A stretch of 64,000 nt of DNA from Flammeovirga yaeyamensis (GCF_018736045.1 NZ_CP076133.1:1426001-1490000), one strand, 5' to 3'; counted from the first letter of the stretch, positions 1 to 8,442 are shown. The notes: generated by a model from the letters alone, not told the origin. Numbers and translations are program-made.

Positions 1-1
1 C

Positions 2-1933
2 CTTTATAAAGGAAAAGACGATACAAAAGCCGAAAAAGTAATTGATATGAAAGAAGATCAAGATGGTGTTTGGGAAGCATTTTTTGATGAAGACCTTCAT
101 GGTACTTGGTACGATTTCACTATTCATGGTTTTGATGATCCGGGTAACTTATTCTATGAAACTACTAAAGCACACGTTTCAGATCCTTACACAAGAGTAA
201 GTGATGACACTTGGGGTAAATGTAGAATGTGGAGAAGAACTGTTCCTGCAACTCCATTAAAAAATGGTATTCCTGCTATGGAAGATGTGATTTCTTATGA
301 AGTACACGTTCAAGATTTTACGGATCGGTTACCAGTTGATGAATCTATTAAAGGTAGATTAGCAGCAATGCATAAATCTGGTTTGAAAAATAGCAAAGGT
401 CAGAAAATTGGTTTCGATTATTTAGTCGACTTAGGAATTAACGTGGTACACTTGATGCCAATTCAAGAATACTTACACTATCCAACAGACGATTGGAAAG
501 CTTCTTTTGAGAATGATGAGTACATGAAATCTCAAGGAGTGAGCGAAGAAAATTACCAATGGGGATACCGTACTTCTCACGCAATGGCTGTAGAAACTAG
601 ATATAGAACTGTTGGTAAAGAATCAGGTGAGGAAAGAAACGAATTCAGAGATTTAGTTCAGGCATTCCACGACAAAGATATCGCAGTTATTATTGATATT
701 GTGCCCAACCATACAGCAGAAAATATGGATGGAAACGCATGGATCTTTAACTTTAATGGTATTGACAAGCAGTATTACTATAGAACAAAAGATTTAGAGC
801 ATATCGGTGATTATGGTAACGAAGTGAAAACCGAAAACCGTCCAATGACACAACGTTGGTTAATCGATCAATGTCAGTACTACATTAAAGAGTTTGGTAT
901 TGATGGATTTAGAATTGACTTGGCAGGACAAGTAGATCAACAAACACTTATTGCTTTAAAAGAAGCGATTGGACAAGATAAAATTGTTTATGGTGAGCCA
1001 TGGATTGGATCAAATGATCCTGAATTTGAAGCAAATCCATCATGGGATTGGTACAAGGAAGATTCACCAATCACTTTCTTCCAAGATGATTCAAGAACAG
1101 CCTTCAAAGGACCTGTATTCAAATTATCAGACCCTAAAGCCGATCGTGGTTGGGCTGGTGGAAAATCATCAGAAAGAGCAGGAGTGATGAAAGGTTTGGA
1201 GAACTCTAACAAAGAAGACGTAACGCCAAATTCTGGTATCACTTACCTTGATATCCATGATAACTTTGCTTTATCAGATCAATATGGTGGAGAAAAGTTT
1301 GATGGTCGTACAAGTGTAGATCAAGACAATTATAAAATTGCAGTCACTTTGATGTATACTTCTTTAGGGCCAATCGTTACTAACGGTGGTTCTGAGATCA
1401 TGCGTTCGAAAGCAGATGCTCCTTTAAAAGAAGTGGTGAAAACGACGAATAAAGGATATAAAGTATATATGCACGGTTACAGAGATACCTATAACCATAG
1501 AACAGCGAACCAATATGCATGGGAAACTGTCGGTCAGCAACCAATATCAGGAAATACCAACGATTACAAAAATATGTTGGCTTTCTGGCAAGGAATGAAC
1601 GAGTTTAGATTATCAGACTACGGTAAAGTATTTCGTTTAGGAACTGAAGTTCCAGAAGGATATTATCAATTTATCGCTCCTGAAAACGAAGATCAGTTGG
1701 GGTATATCATCGATGAGAAAGTATTTGTTTTATTAAACGTTGATGAGAAAGCCAATAGCTTTGATAATGTAGAGCTTCCTGAAGGGAATTGGAAATTAGT
1801 AGCCAATAACAAATCCGTAAATATCCTTAAAGGAGTAAAGGATACTGATAAGAAGTTGAACAAGTTGAAGGGAGGAAAGCAGAGTATCGAAATGCCTGCG
1901 ACTTCTTTGAAGATTTGGGTGAAGGTGCAATAA
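2..1933 (+). CDS. GH13 pullulanase-like glycoside hydrolase (5' end outside window)
   Basis: The reading frame is open to the first bases of the window, so the ATG at 47 is probably internal and the N-terminus is missing. Four GH13 regions are visible: region I VIIDIVPNHT, region II DGFRIDLAG (nucleophile Asp, residue 291 counting from the ATG at 47), region III VYGEPW (acid/base Glu 317) and region IV DIHDN (Asp 405). The YQWGY motif matches the YNWGY element of type I pullulanases, so debranching of alpha-1,6 links in pullulan, glycogen or starch is likely. The segment before the barrel looks like a CBM48-type N-terminal domain. A hairpin terminator follows directly. The exact GH13 subfamily and the export signal cannot be judged without the missing start. 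Confidence 0.85.
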   Translation, partial: LYKGKDDTKAEKVIDMKEDQDGVWEAFFDEDLHGTWYDFTIHGFDDPGNLFYETTKAHVSDPYTRVSDDTWGKCRMWRRTVPATPLKNGIPAMEDVISYEVHVQDFTDRLPVDESIKGRLAAMHKSGLKNSKGQKIGFDYLVDLGINVVHLMPIQEYLHYPTDDWKASFENDEYMKSQGVSEENYQWGYRTSHAMAVETRYRTVGKESGEERNEFRDLVQAFHDKDIAVIIDIVPNHTAENMDGNAWIFNFNGIDKQYYYRTKDLEHIGDYGNEVKTENRPMTQRWLIDQCQYYIKEFGIDGFRIDLAGQVDQQTLIALKEAIGQDKIVYGEPWIGSNDPEFEANPSWDWYKEDSPITFFQDDSRTAFKGPVFKLSDPKADRGWAGGKSSERAGVMKGLENSNKEDVTPNSGITYLDIHDNFALSDQYGGEKFDGRTSVDQDNYKIAVTLMYTSLGPIVTNGGSEIMRSKADAPLKEVVKTTNKGYKVYMHGYRDTYNHRTANQYAWETVGQQPISGNTNDYKNMLAFWQGMNEFRLSDYGKVFRLGTEVPEGYYQFIAPENEDQLGYIIDEKVFVLLNVDEKANSFDNVELPEGNWKLVANNKSVNILKGVKDTDKKLNKLKGGKQSIEMPATSLKIWVKVQ

Positions 1934-1951
1934 TTTAAACTTATCAATATC

Positions 1952-1989
1952 AAAAAAGGAATCAGATAAATATATTTGATTCCTTTTTT
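1952..1989. terminator. Intrinsic terminator, probably bidirectional
   Basis: Perfect 13-bp inverted repeat (1952-1964 with 1977-1989) and a 12-nt loop. It has an A run on one side and a T run on the other, and lies between the convergent GH13 and SnoaL-like genes, so it can serve both strands. Confidence 0.85.
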
Positions 1990-2014
1990 GTTTATTCCTT
2001 AGTCTAAGGATTAA

Positions 2015-2389
2015 TTACATCCCTGGACCTTGTGGTCTAAAGAAGAACTCTTCTTTTACAATTTTACCATCTTTTACTTCGTAAACAGCAATCTCAGAAC
2101 TATTGCTTCTTTGTCCAGTAGGTTTAAACGTGGCATCCATTCCTAATACAATAGAAAAGAATTCATCTGCGACAATAGGTTCGGATACTTCAAATCCATG
2201 AACTTCCATCATTTCTTCGAATTGCTTTCCTTTCATGGCCAAACCTTCTTTCCCTTTTACTTCTTTTACAGGAGCTCCATCAGGCTCGATACTCACACAC
2301 TCGTCTGAGTATAATTCTTCATGGGCAGTAGCAAAATCTCCTTGACGACATAGTTCAACTAGTCGATTAGCAATCTCTTGAATAGTCAT
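2015..2389 (-). CDS. SnoaL-like / NTF2-fold small protein
   Basis: A 124-residue soluble protein with no signal peptide. The N-terminal helix (ANRLVELCRQGDF), the conserved EELYSDECVSIEPDG stretch and the C-terminal pattern AVYEVKDGKIVKEEFFF are typical of the SnoaL-like branch of the NTF2 fold. These proteins form small cone-shaped barrels and have diverse roles, from isomerases to ligand-binding proteins. The C-terminal half has the alternating strand pattern expected for such a sheet. It is convergent with the GH13 gene and shares the terminator with it. The substrate cannot be inferred. Confidence 0.6.
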   Translation of the reverse strand: MTIQEIANRLVELCRQGDFATAHEELYSDECVSIEPDGAPVKEVKGKEGLAMKGKQFEEMMEVHGFEVSEPIVADEFFSIVLGMDATFKPTGQRSNSSEIAVYEVKDGKIVKEEFFFRPQGPGM

Positions 2390-2465
2390 AGTTATTTTTT
2401 AGGATATGTAAATATTTAATGGTTATAAATTACGCATCAGGAAGTACAATTAAAAATACTTATTG

Positions 2466-2846
2466 TTATTTATTCGCCAAACTCATAATTGTATCATATG
2501 AAATTCCTAAATGATTATGGATTCCCACAGCAATATTTATGGTGAGTTTCTTTTTGCCATTTAGAAAATCACCCATTCTTGAAGGACTTATACCAATTAA
2601 TTGAGATAACTCTTTAATCGTAATATTATTATTAGACATCTTATACTTAATGTAGTCTAAAGTAGAAGGTTCCTCCATTTTCATCCCATTTTTATATTCA
2701 TACACATCAATAGCTTCAGCAAGACTACTGATAGTATTATTTTCGGTATTATTCTCTATAGAATCGTCTGCTTCAATCATCAATTTTTCTAGTTTCTTTA
2801 AAGCAGTTTCGTATTGAGTTTTATCTTCTATTGTCATCATCATCAT
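2466..2846 (-). CDS. higA: HigA-type antitoxin with XRE helix-turn-helix
   Basis: A 126-residue protein. The C-terminal half (about residues 70-120) is a lambda-repressor-like helix-turn-helix: ITIKELSQLIGISPSRMGDFLNG. The N-terminal half is acidic and helical, as in HigA antitoxins that bind HigB. The start is a run of four ATG codons (2846 to 2837), and the TGA of the upstream toxin frame overlaps the first ATG (ATGA), a translational coupling arrangement. HigA normally binds the toxin and represses its own operon. Because the toxin frame is broken (separate entry), this antitoxin may now be an orphan repressor, and translation by coupling may be reduced. Confidence 0.75.
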   Translation of the reverse strand: MMMMTIEDKTQYETALKKLEKLMIEADDSIENNTENNTISSLAEAIDVYEYKNGMKMEEPSTLDYIKYKMSNNNITIKELSQLIGISPSRMGDFLNGKKKLTINIAVGIHNHLGISYDTIMSLANK

Positions 2847-3139
2847 ATATTTTTAATATCTTTTATTTTATCATATTCAGAATGTTTTCCTATAAAACGA
2901 ACAAAAAGAATATTTTGACCAAAAAGGATTAATGCAACCATTCTATATTCATTTCTTTTAATATTGAATACGTACCTTTTATTCCCGACATTATCTACGC
3001 TATCAAATGCTTTTTTTAGATCGTTTGCATTCTTTCCCTTAAATCGTCATAGGTCACTGACAAACACTTTAAAAATCGAAAGATCGTTTTTATGTTTTTC
3101 AGCAAAATCTTTAATAGTTTGTTCGCTTATAATTCTCAT
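2843..3139 (-). pseudogene. higB: HigB-type mRNA interferase toxin, broken by in-frame TGA at codon 31
   Basis: Starting at the ATG at 3139, the frame encodes MRIISEQTIKDFAEKH and so on, then meets TGA at 3049-3047. After it, the same frame continues without a shift to a stop at 2845-2843, with clear HigB family (PF09907-type) features: YVFNIKRNEYRMV in the middle and RFIGKHSEYDKI near the C-terminus. The full frame is 98 codons, the usual HigB length. The break is therefore a single base change, perhaps from TGG because family members often have Trp near this point. HigB toxins are ribosome-dependent RNases; this copy should give only a 30-residue peptide unless the stop is read through or is a sequencing error. 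Confidence 0.75.
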
Positions 3140-3146
3140 TTTCAAA

Positions 3147-3184
3147 TATACATAAAAGTATATATGTATACAAAAATGTGTATA
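3147..3184. promoter_or_regulatory. Overlapping inverted repeats upstream of higBA, candidate operator
   Basis: Two overlapping inverted repeats lie just upstream of the toxin ATG (3139): TATACAT (3147-3153) with ATGTATA (3164-3170), and TATACA (3167-3172) with TGTATA (3179-3184). Position and symmetry fit binding sites for the HigA helix-turn-helix protein, which usually autoregulates its operon. Binding is inferred, not shown. Confidence 0.45.
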
Positions 3185-3354
3185 ATCATCAAGTTTATAA
3201 CAAATGATTCGGTAAGAATAAAAGACGATTCAGTATTTATATAGTCTTTTCAATCTTTACATTTTCTGTTTGGGTTTGAAAAATTGCAGTTTCAGTAATA
3301 ATAATGAGCTGTACAATGTTGATTGGCGTTAGATATAATGTAACAAAAAACGAA

Positions 3355-3770
3355 AAAGATTTAGAGTTTAGATAGATGAATAGAGAGTTATATGCTTAGC
3401 TGAAACTAAACCATTAAAAATAAGACAGTGAATAAGAGGCTTAGCTAATACTAAAACCATAAGACATTAACATTGACCATTGCTTTAGAGGGCAATGCTC
3501 GATTAAAAGATTTAGAGTTTAGATAGATGAATAGAGAGTTATATGCTTAGCTGAAAACTAAACCAATTAAAAATGAGACAGTAATTAACAACTTAGCTAA
3601 AAAATAAAACCAGAAGAAATTAACATCGACCATTACTTTAGAGGGTAATGTTTGATAAAAGATTTAGATAGATGAATAGAGAGAGATAAACTTAGCTAAA
3701 AACTAAAACATAAAATTAGAACCAATTGAATCTCGACTTAGCTAAAAACAAAACCAAAAAATATTAAAGT
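3355..3770 (+). repeat. Three imperfect about 151-bp tandem repeats with internal hairpin
   Basis: Units start at 3355, 3506 and 3658 (periods 151 and 152) with AAAGATTTAGAGTTTAGATA; the third unit is shorter and more divergent. Each unit has two copies of a CTTAGCTRAAAACTAAAACC-like motif about 46 nt apart (starts at 3395/3440, 3546/3592, 3691/3737). Units 1 and 2 end in a hairpin with an identical TTTAGAGG loop: CATTGC/GCAATG at 3478-3497 and CATTAC/GTAATG at 3631-3650. The one stem difference is compensated on the other arm. A terminator follows on the + strand, so the block may be transcribed as a structured non-coding RNA. Its function is unknown. Confidence 0.7.
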
Positions 3771-3864
3771 CTAAAAACTAATTAAGTTGTTATAAAGTTT
3801 TGATAGACTAAAAAATTAAAATTGATAGATAAATACAGAACAGATTTAGTATTCGTACAGCACT

Positions 3865-3897
3865 AAAGACTTTCGGAAATCCGGGGGTCTTTTTTTA
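3865..3897 (+). terminator. Intrinsic terminator after the repeat block
   Basis: AAAGAC (3865-3870) pairs with GTCTTT (3887-3892) around a GC-rich inner segment (TTCGGAAATCCGGGG), followed by a T run. No + strand gene precedes it within 850 bp, which suggests that the repeat block itself is transcribed. Confidence 0.6.
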
Positions 3898-4003
3898 TAT
3901 TCTATACCAAAAAAGTTGGTTTTTATCTTTCAAAGTTAACAGATGAAATCGCTCATAATACAATCAAATTGATGGTTTTTCTTAATTGTATATTGTTATT
4001 CAT

Positions 4004-4011
4004 TACATTTG
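4004..4011 (+). promoter_or_regulatory. Candidate Bacteroidota -7 box (TACATTTG)
   Basis: Matches the TAnnTTTG -7 consensus and lies 25 nt before the ATG at 4036. No well-spaced -33 TTG is evident, so this is a candidate only. Confidence 0.35.
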
Positions 4012-4035
4012 TATAAATGTATTTAACTTTTGTAT

Positions 4036-4314
4036 ATGACTAACAGTACTAGATTTCTCTACGAGAAGGTAAATCACTATGCCCCATATTTTATGATTGA
4101 TGGTGCTATTTGTTTGAGTTATAAAGATCTAGGTGATGTGTTTGGAACAAGTTCCTCTGGAATAGCAAATTATATTCGTCAGTATCGTTTAAACCACAAT
4201 TTGGAAGCAAAAAGTAGAATTACTTTTTACAAAACACGAAGAAAAGACGGAACGCTTAGACAATTCAAAAAATACGGCAGAGTGATTAATTTTAAACTCC
4301 CTTTTGGTAGTTAG
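4036..4314 (+). CDS. Small basic protein of unknown function, possibly DNA-binding
   Basis: A 92-residue protein that I do not recognise. I chose the ATG at 4036 over an in-frame TTG two codons earlier. The middle part, LSYKDLGDVFGTSSSGIANYIRQYRL, resembles a helix-turn-helix with a Ser-rich turn, and the C-terminal third is very basic (KTRRKDG, RQFKKYGR). A nucleic-acid-binding role would fit this composition, but it is an inference. A candidate -7 box precedes the gene and a terminator follows, so it is a monocistronic unit between the repeat block and ppaC. It has no signal peptide and no membrane segment. Confidence 0.55.
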   Translation: MTNSTRFLYEKVNHYAPYFMIDGAICLSYKDLGDVFGTSSSGIANYIRQYRLNHNLEAKSRITFYKTRRKDGTLRQFKKYGRVINFKLPFGS

Positions 4315-4331
4315 TTTCGACAGTATTAATG

Positions 4332-4368
4332 TAACCATCATTCTTAATTGAGTGGTGGTTATTTTTTT
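4332..4368 (+). terminator. Intrinsic terminator
   Basis: TAACCATCA (4332-4340) pairs with TGGTGGTTA (4353-4361) with one wobble, followed by seven T, just after the small basic-protein gene. Confidence 0.75.
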
Positions 4369-4519
4369 CTTAAACTTTATCTAAATCGGTCTAAAAGAAA
4401 TCACCTTTGAGTGAACCATGTCATAGAACAAATTAAAATCAAATTGATAATAATTTTAATAGAAACATCTAATGATTGAATAAATAGAACTGGAAGGTTC
4501 GTTTTTTACAAAAAATATA

Positions 4520-4527
4520 TATTTTTG
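4520..4527 (+). promoter_or_regulatory. Candidate -7 box (TATTTTTG) for ppaC
   Basis: Fits TAnnTTTG and lies 40 nt before the ppaC ATG, which would give a leader of about 35 nt. No convincing -33 TTG is seen. Confidence 0.35.
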
Positions 4528-4567
4528 CATGTTTTAAAAATAAATCAAATTATAAGAAAGAGAAACA

Positions 4568-5506
4568 ATGAGTTTTCAACTATCTTTTCCAAGTAATGCA
4601 TTATTTGTAGGGCATAAAAACCCTGATACTGATTGTACATGTTCAGCAATCGCAGCAGCAAACTTATGGGGCGGTACTCCAATCGTTCAAGGAGAATTAA
4701 ACCCTGAAACCACTTTTGTATTAGAGCAATTTGGTGTCAAAGCACCTGCTTTCGAAGATAACTTTGCAGGAAAAGATGTAGTGATCGTAGATCATAACCA
4801 AACTACTCAATCTGCAGCTTCTGTAACAGAAGCAAACATCCTTTCTATAATTGATCACCATGCTGTTCAGGATAACTTCTTTTTCCAAAAAGGACCTATC
4901 CATATTGACATGCGTACAGTAGCTTCATGCTGTACAATTATTGCAGATTACTACGAAGAAATGAACGTAGAAATCACAAAAGAAATGGCAGGAGTAATGT
5001 TGGGAGGTATCCTTTCAGATACTTTAGCTTTGACAGTTCCTCATACAACAGAAATCGATAAAGAAATCGCAGCTAAGTTAGCTAAGATTGCAGGTATCGA
5101 AGATGTAGCAGATTTCGGTCAACAAATGTTGATTGCCAAGTCTGACCTTTCTAAATATACTGCCGCTGAAATCTTAAACTTAGATTACAAAGATTTCATT
5201 TTCGGTGATATCAAGATTGGTTTCGGTGTTTGCGAAAGCTTATTGATTGATAAGGTTAAAGCGAAACACGACGAAATTACTGCAGCAATGGTTGAGAATA
5301 AGAAAAACGATTACAACGCAATTTTCTTTGCCTATGTTGATCTTACAACCAACAACTCTGTAGTTATCGGTGCAGACGATGCTGATTTCGCAGTATTAGA
5401 AGAAGCTTACGGTGTATCTAAAGGTGATCTAGGCGTTGCTTTAGAAGGTAAGATCTCTCGTAAAAACGATTTTATCCCTCCAGTATCGGCTTACTACAAT
5501 AAGTAA
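4568..5506 (+). CDS. ppaC: Manganese-dependent (family II) inorganic pyrophosphatase
   Basis: 312 residues, the normal length of soluble two-domain family II pyrophosphatases. It hydrolyses pyrophosphate to phosphate in the cytoplasm and so drives biosynthetic reactions. The metal-binding DHH-phosphoesterase motifs are in order: GHKNPDTDC (His16, Asp20, Asp22), VIVDHN (Asp75), IIDHHAVQD (Asp96-His97-His98) and LSDTLAL (Asp151). The C-terminal substrate-binding motif SRKNDFIPP corresponds to the family SRKxQ/xxPP element, with Asn-Asp where Lys-Gln is more usual. The gene is monocistronic, with a candidate -7 box upstream and a strong terminator downstream. Confidence 0.95.
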   Translation: MSFQLSFPSNALFVGHKNPDTDCTCSAIAAANLWGGTPIVQGELNPETTFVLEQFGVKAPAFEDNFAGKDVVIVDHNQTTQSAASVTEANILSIIDHHAVQDNFFFQKGPIHIDMRTVASCCTIIADYYEEMNVEITKEMAGVMLGGILSDTLALTVPHTTEIDKEIAAKLAKIAGIEDVADFGQQMLIAKSDLSKYTAAEILNLDYKDFIFGDIKIGFGVCESLLIDKVKAKHDEITAAMVENKKNDYNAIFFAYVDLTTNNSVVIGADDADFAVLEEAYGVSKGDLGVALEGKISRKNDFIPPVSAYYNK

Positions 5507-5524
5507 TCGGATATATTTAAAAGG

Positions 5525-5574
5525 CTGTATCATTAACCTTGAATGAATTTCAGGGCTAATGATACAGTTTTTTT
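5525..5574 (+). terminator. Intrinsic terminator of ppaC
   Basis: An 11-bp perfect stem, CTGTATCATTA (5525-5535) with TAATGATACAG (5557-5567), then a seven-T run. Confidence 0.85.
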
Positions 5575-5676
5575 GTATCCACACCTCTCATCTGAAATTT
5601 GTGTTATACTAACTGTAATTTATGTAAGATGATTTGATCAAATAGTAGAATCTTTGTATCATGAATTAAAATTTAG

Positions 5677-6591
5677 ATGAAGATGAAAGATCAGATCACA
5701 CATATAAAATCAATCCACGAGTTGCACCAATGTATGGGGCTACCTGCACCCACTCACCCTTTGATGACCATTATTGATGGTAAGGATATAGAAGTTACTC
5801 AGAAAATGATAGGTATGAAATGGAGTTCAGATCTCTTTTATATCGCATTGAAAGATAAAAGCTGTGGGATGCAATATGGCCGTAATACCTACGATTTTGA
5901 GGAAGGGGTTTTGATTTTTGTGGCTCCACATCAAGTGATCTCGGCGACAGAGGAAATTAAAAAAGGAGATACTGATGGGTGGTTGTTATTCTTTCATCCC
6001 GATTTATTTATTGGAACCGAATTAGGCGATAAAATAGATCAATATTCATTTTTTAGTTACGATGCGAATGAAGCACTTCATTTATCAGATCAGGAACGTC
6101 AAATGCTGATGTTGGTTATTGATAATCTTAAGGCAGAAATGAATAATAGAATCGATAATCATAGTCAGAATGTGATGATCTCAAACCTAGAATTATTACT
6201 CACTTACAGTTCTAGGTATTATGAAAGACAGTTTAATACAAGAAAAAATCACCATTCAAGTGTAGTCACCCAAGTTGATAAACTATTGAAGAAGTATTAT
6301 GACGAAGGTAATTTTACACTCACAGGTATGCCTAACGTTCAATATTTTGCCGATGAAGTCAATCTGTCTTCTAACTATCTAAGCGATTTATTGAAAAAAG
6401 AAACAGGACGATCGGCCAAAGATCACATCAATGATTTTGTCATTGATAAAGCCAAACACATTTTATTAGGAACGGATTCATCCATAAGTGAAGTGGCCTA
6501 TAATCTCGGATTTAATTATCCACACTATTTCAGCCGTTTATTCAAGAATAAAACCGGAATGACGCCTAACCAATTTAGAGATAGAAATTAA
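5677..6591 (+). CDS. AraC-family transcriptional regulator
   Basis: 304 residues. The C-terminal about 100 residues hold the double helix-turn-helix of AraC/XylS proteins: FADEVNLSSNYLSDLLKKETG (first HTH) and ISEVAYNLGFNYPHYFSRLF (second HTH), ending with the GMTPNQFR signature. The N-terminal region is a cupin-like effector domain (VLIFVAPHQVISATEE, GWLLFFHPDLF). It ends 2 nt before the convergent DTW gene. AraC regulators of this type in Bacteroidota often lie near short-chain dehydrogenases, and one is located about 1 kb downstream; that regulatory link is only a suggestion. The effector is unknown. Confidence 0.85.
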   Translation: MKMKDQITHIKSIHELHQCMGLPAPTHPLMTIIDGKDIEVTQKMIGMKWSSDLFYIALKDKSCGMQYGRNTYDFEEGVLIFVAPHQVISATEEIKKGDTDGWLLFFHPDLFIGTELGDKIDQYSFFSYDANEALHLSDQERQMLMLVIDNLKAEMNNRIDNHSQNVMISNLELLLTYSSRYYERQFNTRKNHHSSVVTQVDKLLKKYYDEGNFTLTGMPNVQYFADEVNLSSNYLSDLLKKETGRSAKDHINDFVIDKAKHILLGTDSSISEVAYNLGFNYPHYFSRLFKNKTGMTPNQFRDRN

Positions 6592-6593
6592 TA

Positions 6594-7331
6594 CTATTTT
6601 GAGTTGGTGACAGGTTCAAAAATGATATTTCTCTCCGTCTCTTTTTTATACTTGTCCATTTTATTCAACTTCTTGACTTTTTGAGGACGGTAGTTATAAT
6701 TGTCAGGTTTTAGAATACACTCTACTTGATATTCCAACATTTTTTCAAAAGGTAAAAGGAAGTCTGAAGTGGAGCAGTTTTCTAATTTATTATCAACTAA
6801 TAAATTGATGACCGTATATACGGACTCAATGGTACTTAGGCATAAAGATTCTGGCTGTTGTTTGATAATGAATTTAGATTGGATTTCATTGTCAAAACTC
6901 ACTCGAGGAATCTTTTGAAGATTGGTACTTAAACGAAGCATTTTACGGGCAAGAGGCCACGTTCCATCCAAAATAAAAATGTAAGGAGTTTTTCCTAAAA
7001 AAGAATTCATTTCAGACTGACTTTTTATAGACAGGTTGAAATTTTCTTTTCCTGGGTAGAGTAAGAAAGAAGCATTCGATTCATCATTCAGAATTTCATT
7101 TACTCTTCTATTTTCAGTAAAATCTACATCCACAATAATTTCCGAGTTTTTCAATTGTAAATGTGCCATATGCCCTGTACCATTTTTCTCTTTATGGTGT
7201 TCTTTGGGATGCATAAGAAATACAAAACGAGTATTAGTAAGTATAGGGTTAGTATGCTTACAAATACATGAACTTTCAGGTCGCATACATTTGTAACATT
7301 TATTTCTCGGATTTTCTATATCAACTCGCAA
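6594..7331 (-). CDS. DTW-domain protein, probable tRNA-uridine aminocarboxypropyltransferase
   Basis: 245 residues. Family hallmarks are the N-terminal CYKCMRPESSCIC cysteine cluster (likely metal-binding), the FVFLMHPKEHHKEKNGTGHMA segment and the DGTWPLARKM motif (residues 122-131) that gives the DTW domain its name. Characterised DTW proteins transfer the aminocarboxypropyl group of S-adenosylmethionine to a tRNA uridine, forming acp3U. The protein is cytoplasmic with no signal peptide. It is convergent with the AraC gene (2-nt gap) and stands as a single gene. The C-terminal tail after about residue 210 is Lys-rich. The family call is firm; the modified tRNA position is not known. Confidence 0.85.
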   Translation of the reverse strand: MRVDIENPRNKCYKCMRPESSCICKHTNPILTNTRFVFLMHPKEHHKEKNGTGHMAHLQLKNSEIIVDVDFTENRRVNEILNDESNASFLLYPGKENFNLSIKSQSEMNSFLGKTPYIFILDGTWPLARKMLRLSTNLQKIPRVSFDNEIQSKFIIKQQPESLCLSTIESVYTVINLLVDNKLENCSTSDFLLPFEKMLEYQVECILKPDNYNYRPQKVKKLNKMDKYKKETERNIIFEPVTNSK

Positions 7332-7603
7332 AGTATATATCTTTTAATTATTCATCACAAAAACGGCGTAAGTTGTCGATAATCAAATTGACAACCAAAC
7401 TTCTTCATTTCTATTTTTATTCGAAACGGATATGTTTGATTTTTTTCACAATTCATGATCAAAGTGAAAGAAGTTTATGATGTATCGTTATTTTATTAGT
7501 TAAATGATTTGTGTTTTTCATCAAGTAATTTGTGTTCTTTTACTAATTTGATAATCAAGATATTTGTGTAGTAAGTTTAAGAAACATCAAAACAAAAACT
7601 ATC

Positions 7604-8383
7604 ATGAAAAACGTAGCATTAATCACAGGAGCATCATCAGGAATCGGAAAAGAATTTGCAAGAATCCATGCGGAAAAAGGAGGTGATCTGATTGTTGTTG
7701 CAAGATCAGAGAATAAACTGATTGAATTGAAAAATGAACTTCAGGAAAAATATAAAACTGAAGTGATGATAATTACAAAAGACCTTTCGAACTTATCTGA
7801 AGTGGAGAAGGTGTATCAAGAAGTGAAGAATGCCAACGTTGCCGTAGATATTTTGATTAATAATGCTGGATTTGGTGGACTTGGAAAATTTCATGAAAGA
7901 GAGTGGGAGAAAGATTTAGCCATGATCAACCTGAATATCACAGCGCTTACAGCACTTACACGATTCTTTTTGGATGATATGGTGAAGAGAAATAAAGGTA
8001 AAATTCTAAATGTTTCTTCAACAGCTAGTTTCTTACCAGGACCAATGCAAGCCGTATATTATGCAACGAAAGCCTATGTGACCTTTTTTAGTAATGCCAT
8101 TGCTCAAGAGTTACACGATACGAATATTACAGTAACCGCATTAATGCCTGGAGCAACAGAAACAGGTTTTGGTAGTACTTCAGGTATGGATAAAACAGAT
8201 CTTTTTAAAGATACTGCTTCACCGCATACAGTAGCTTTGGATGGTTACAATGGTATGATGGCAGGGAAGTTAGATGTTATTACTGGTTTAACTTTCGCAC
8301 AAACACTAATGTTGAAAGCTGCACCACTCACACCAAAGAAAATCTTGCTCAAACAAATTTATGATATGCAGCAAGAAAAGTAA
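7604..8383 (+). CDS. Short-chain dehydrogenase/reductase (classical SDR)
   Basis: 259 residues with the classical SDR layout: cofactor motif TGASSGIG (residues 8-15), NNAG (86-89), the catalytic Ser near 138 (NVSSTASF), and YYATK with Tyr152 and Lys156. The Arg at position 34 (VVARSE) suggests preference for NADP(H). The family includes carbonyl, ketoacyl and short-chain alcohol oxidoreductases; the substrate cannot be told from the sequence. It is a cytoplasmic, single gene, with about 270 bp of non-coding DNA upstream and a convergent lipoprotein gene downstream. Confidence 0.88.
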   Translation: MKNVALITGASSGIGKEFARIHAEKGGDLIVVARSENKLIELKNELQEKYKTEVMIITKDLSNLSEVEKVYQEVKNANVAVDILINNAGFGGLGKFHEREWEKDLAMINLNITALTALTRFFLDDMVKRNKGKILNVSSTASFLPGPMQAVYYATKAYVTFFSNAIAQELHDTNITVTALMPGATETGFGSTSGMDKTDLFKDTASPHTVALDGYNGMMAGKLDVITGLTFAQTLMLKAAPLTPKKILLKQIYDMQQEK

Positions 8384-8442
8384 CAATTTAAATCCAACCT
8401 ATTTTTTCTTTCACTTTAGTGTGAGAAAAAAAACAATAAAAA

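Larger units (their letters stand above)
3185..4003. other. Gene-free stretch dominated by a tandem-repeat block
   Basis: No convincing coding frame is present on either strand. From about 3355 to 3770 it holds three imperfect repeat units, and then a hairpin terminator at 3865-3897. The remainder is AT-rich without recognisable structure. Confidence 0.6.

Noticed and set aside
2964-3155. Open frame of 63 codons on the + strand
   Set aside because: It is a shadow of the broken higB frame on the opposite strand, which has clear family motifs.
3355-3770. CRISPR array
   Set aside because: Repeat units are about 151 bp, there are only three, they vary internally, and no cas gene is nearby.
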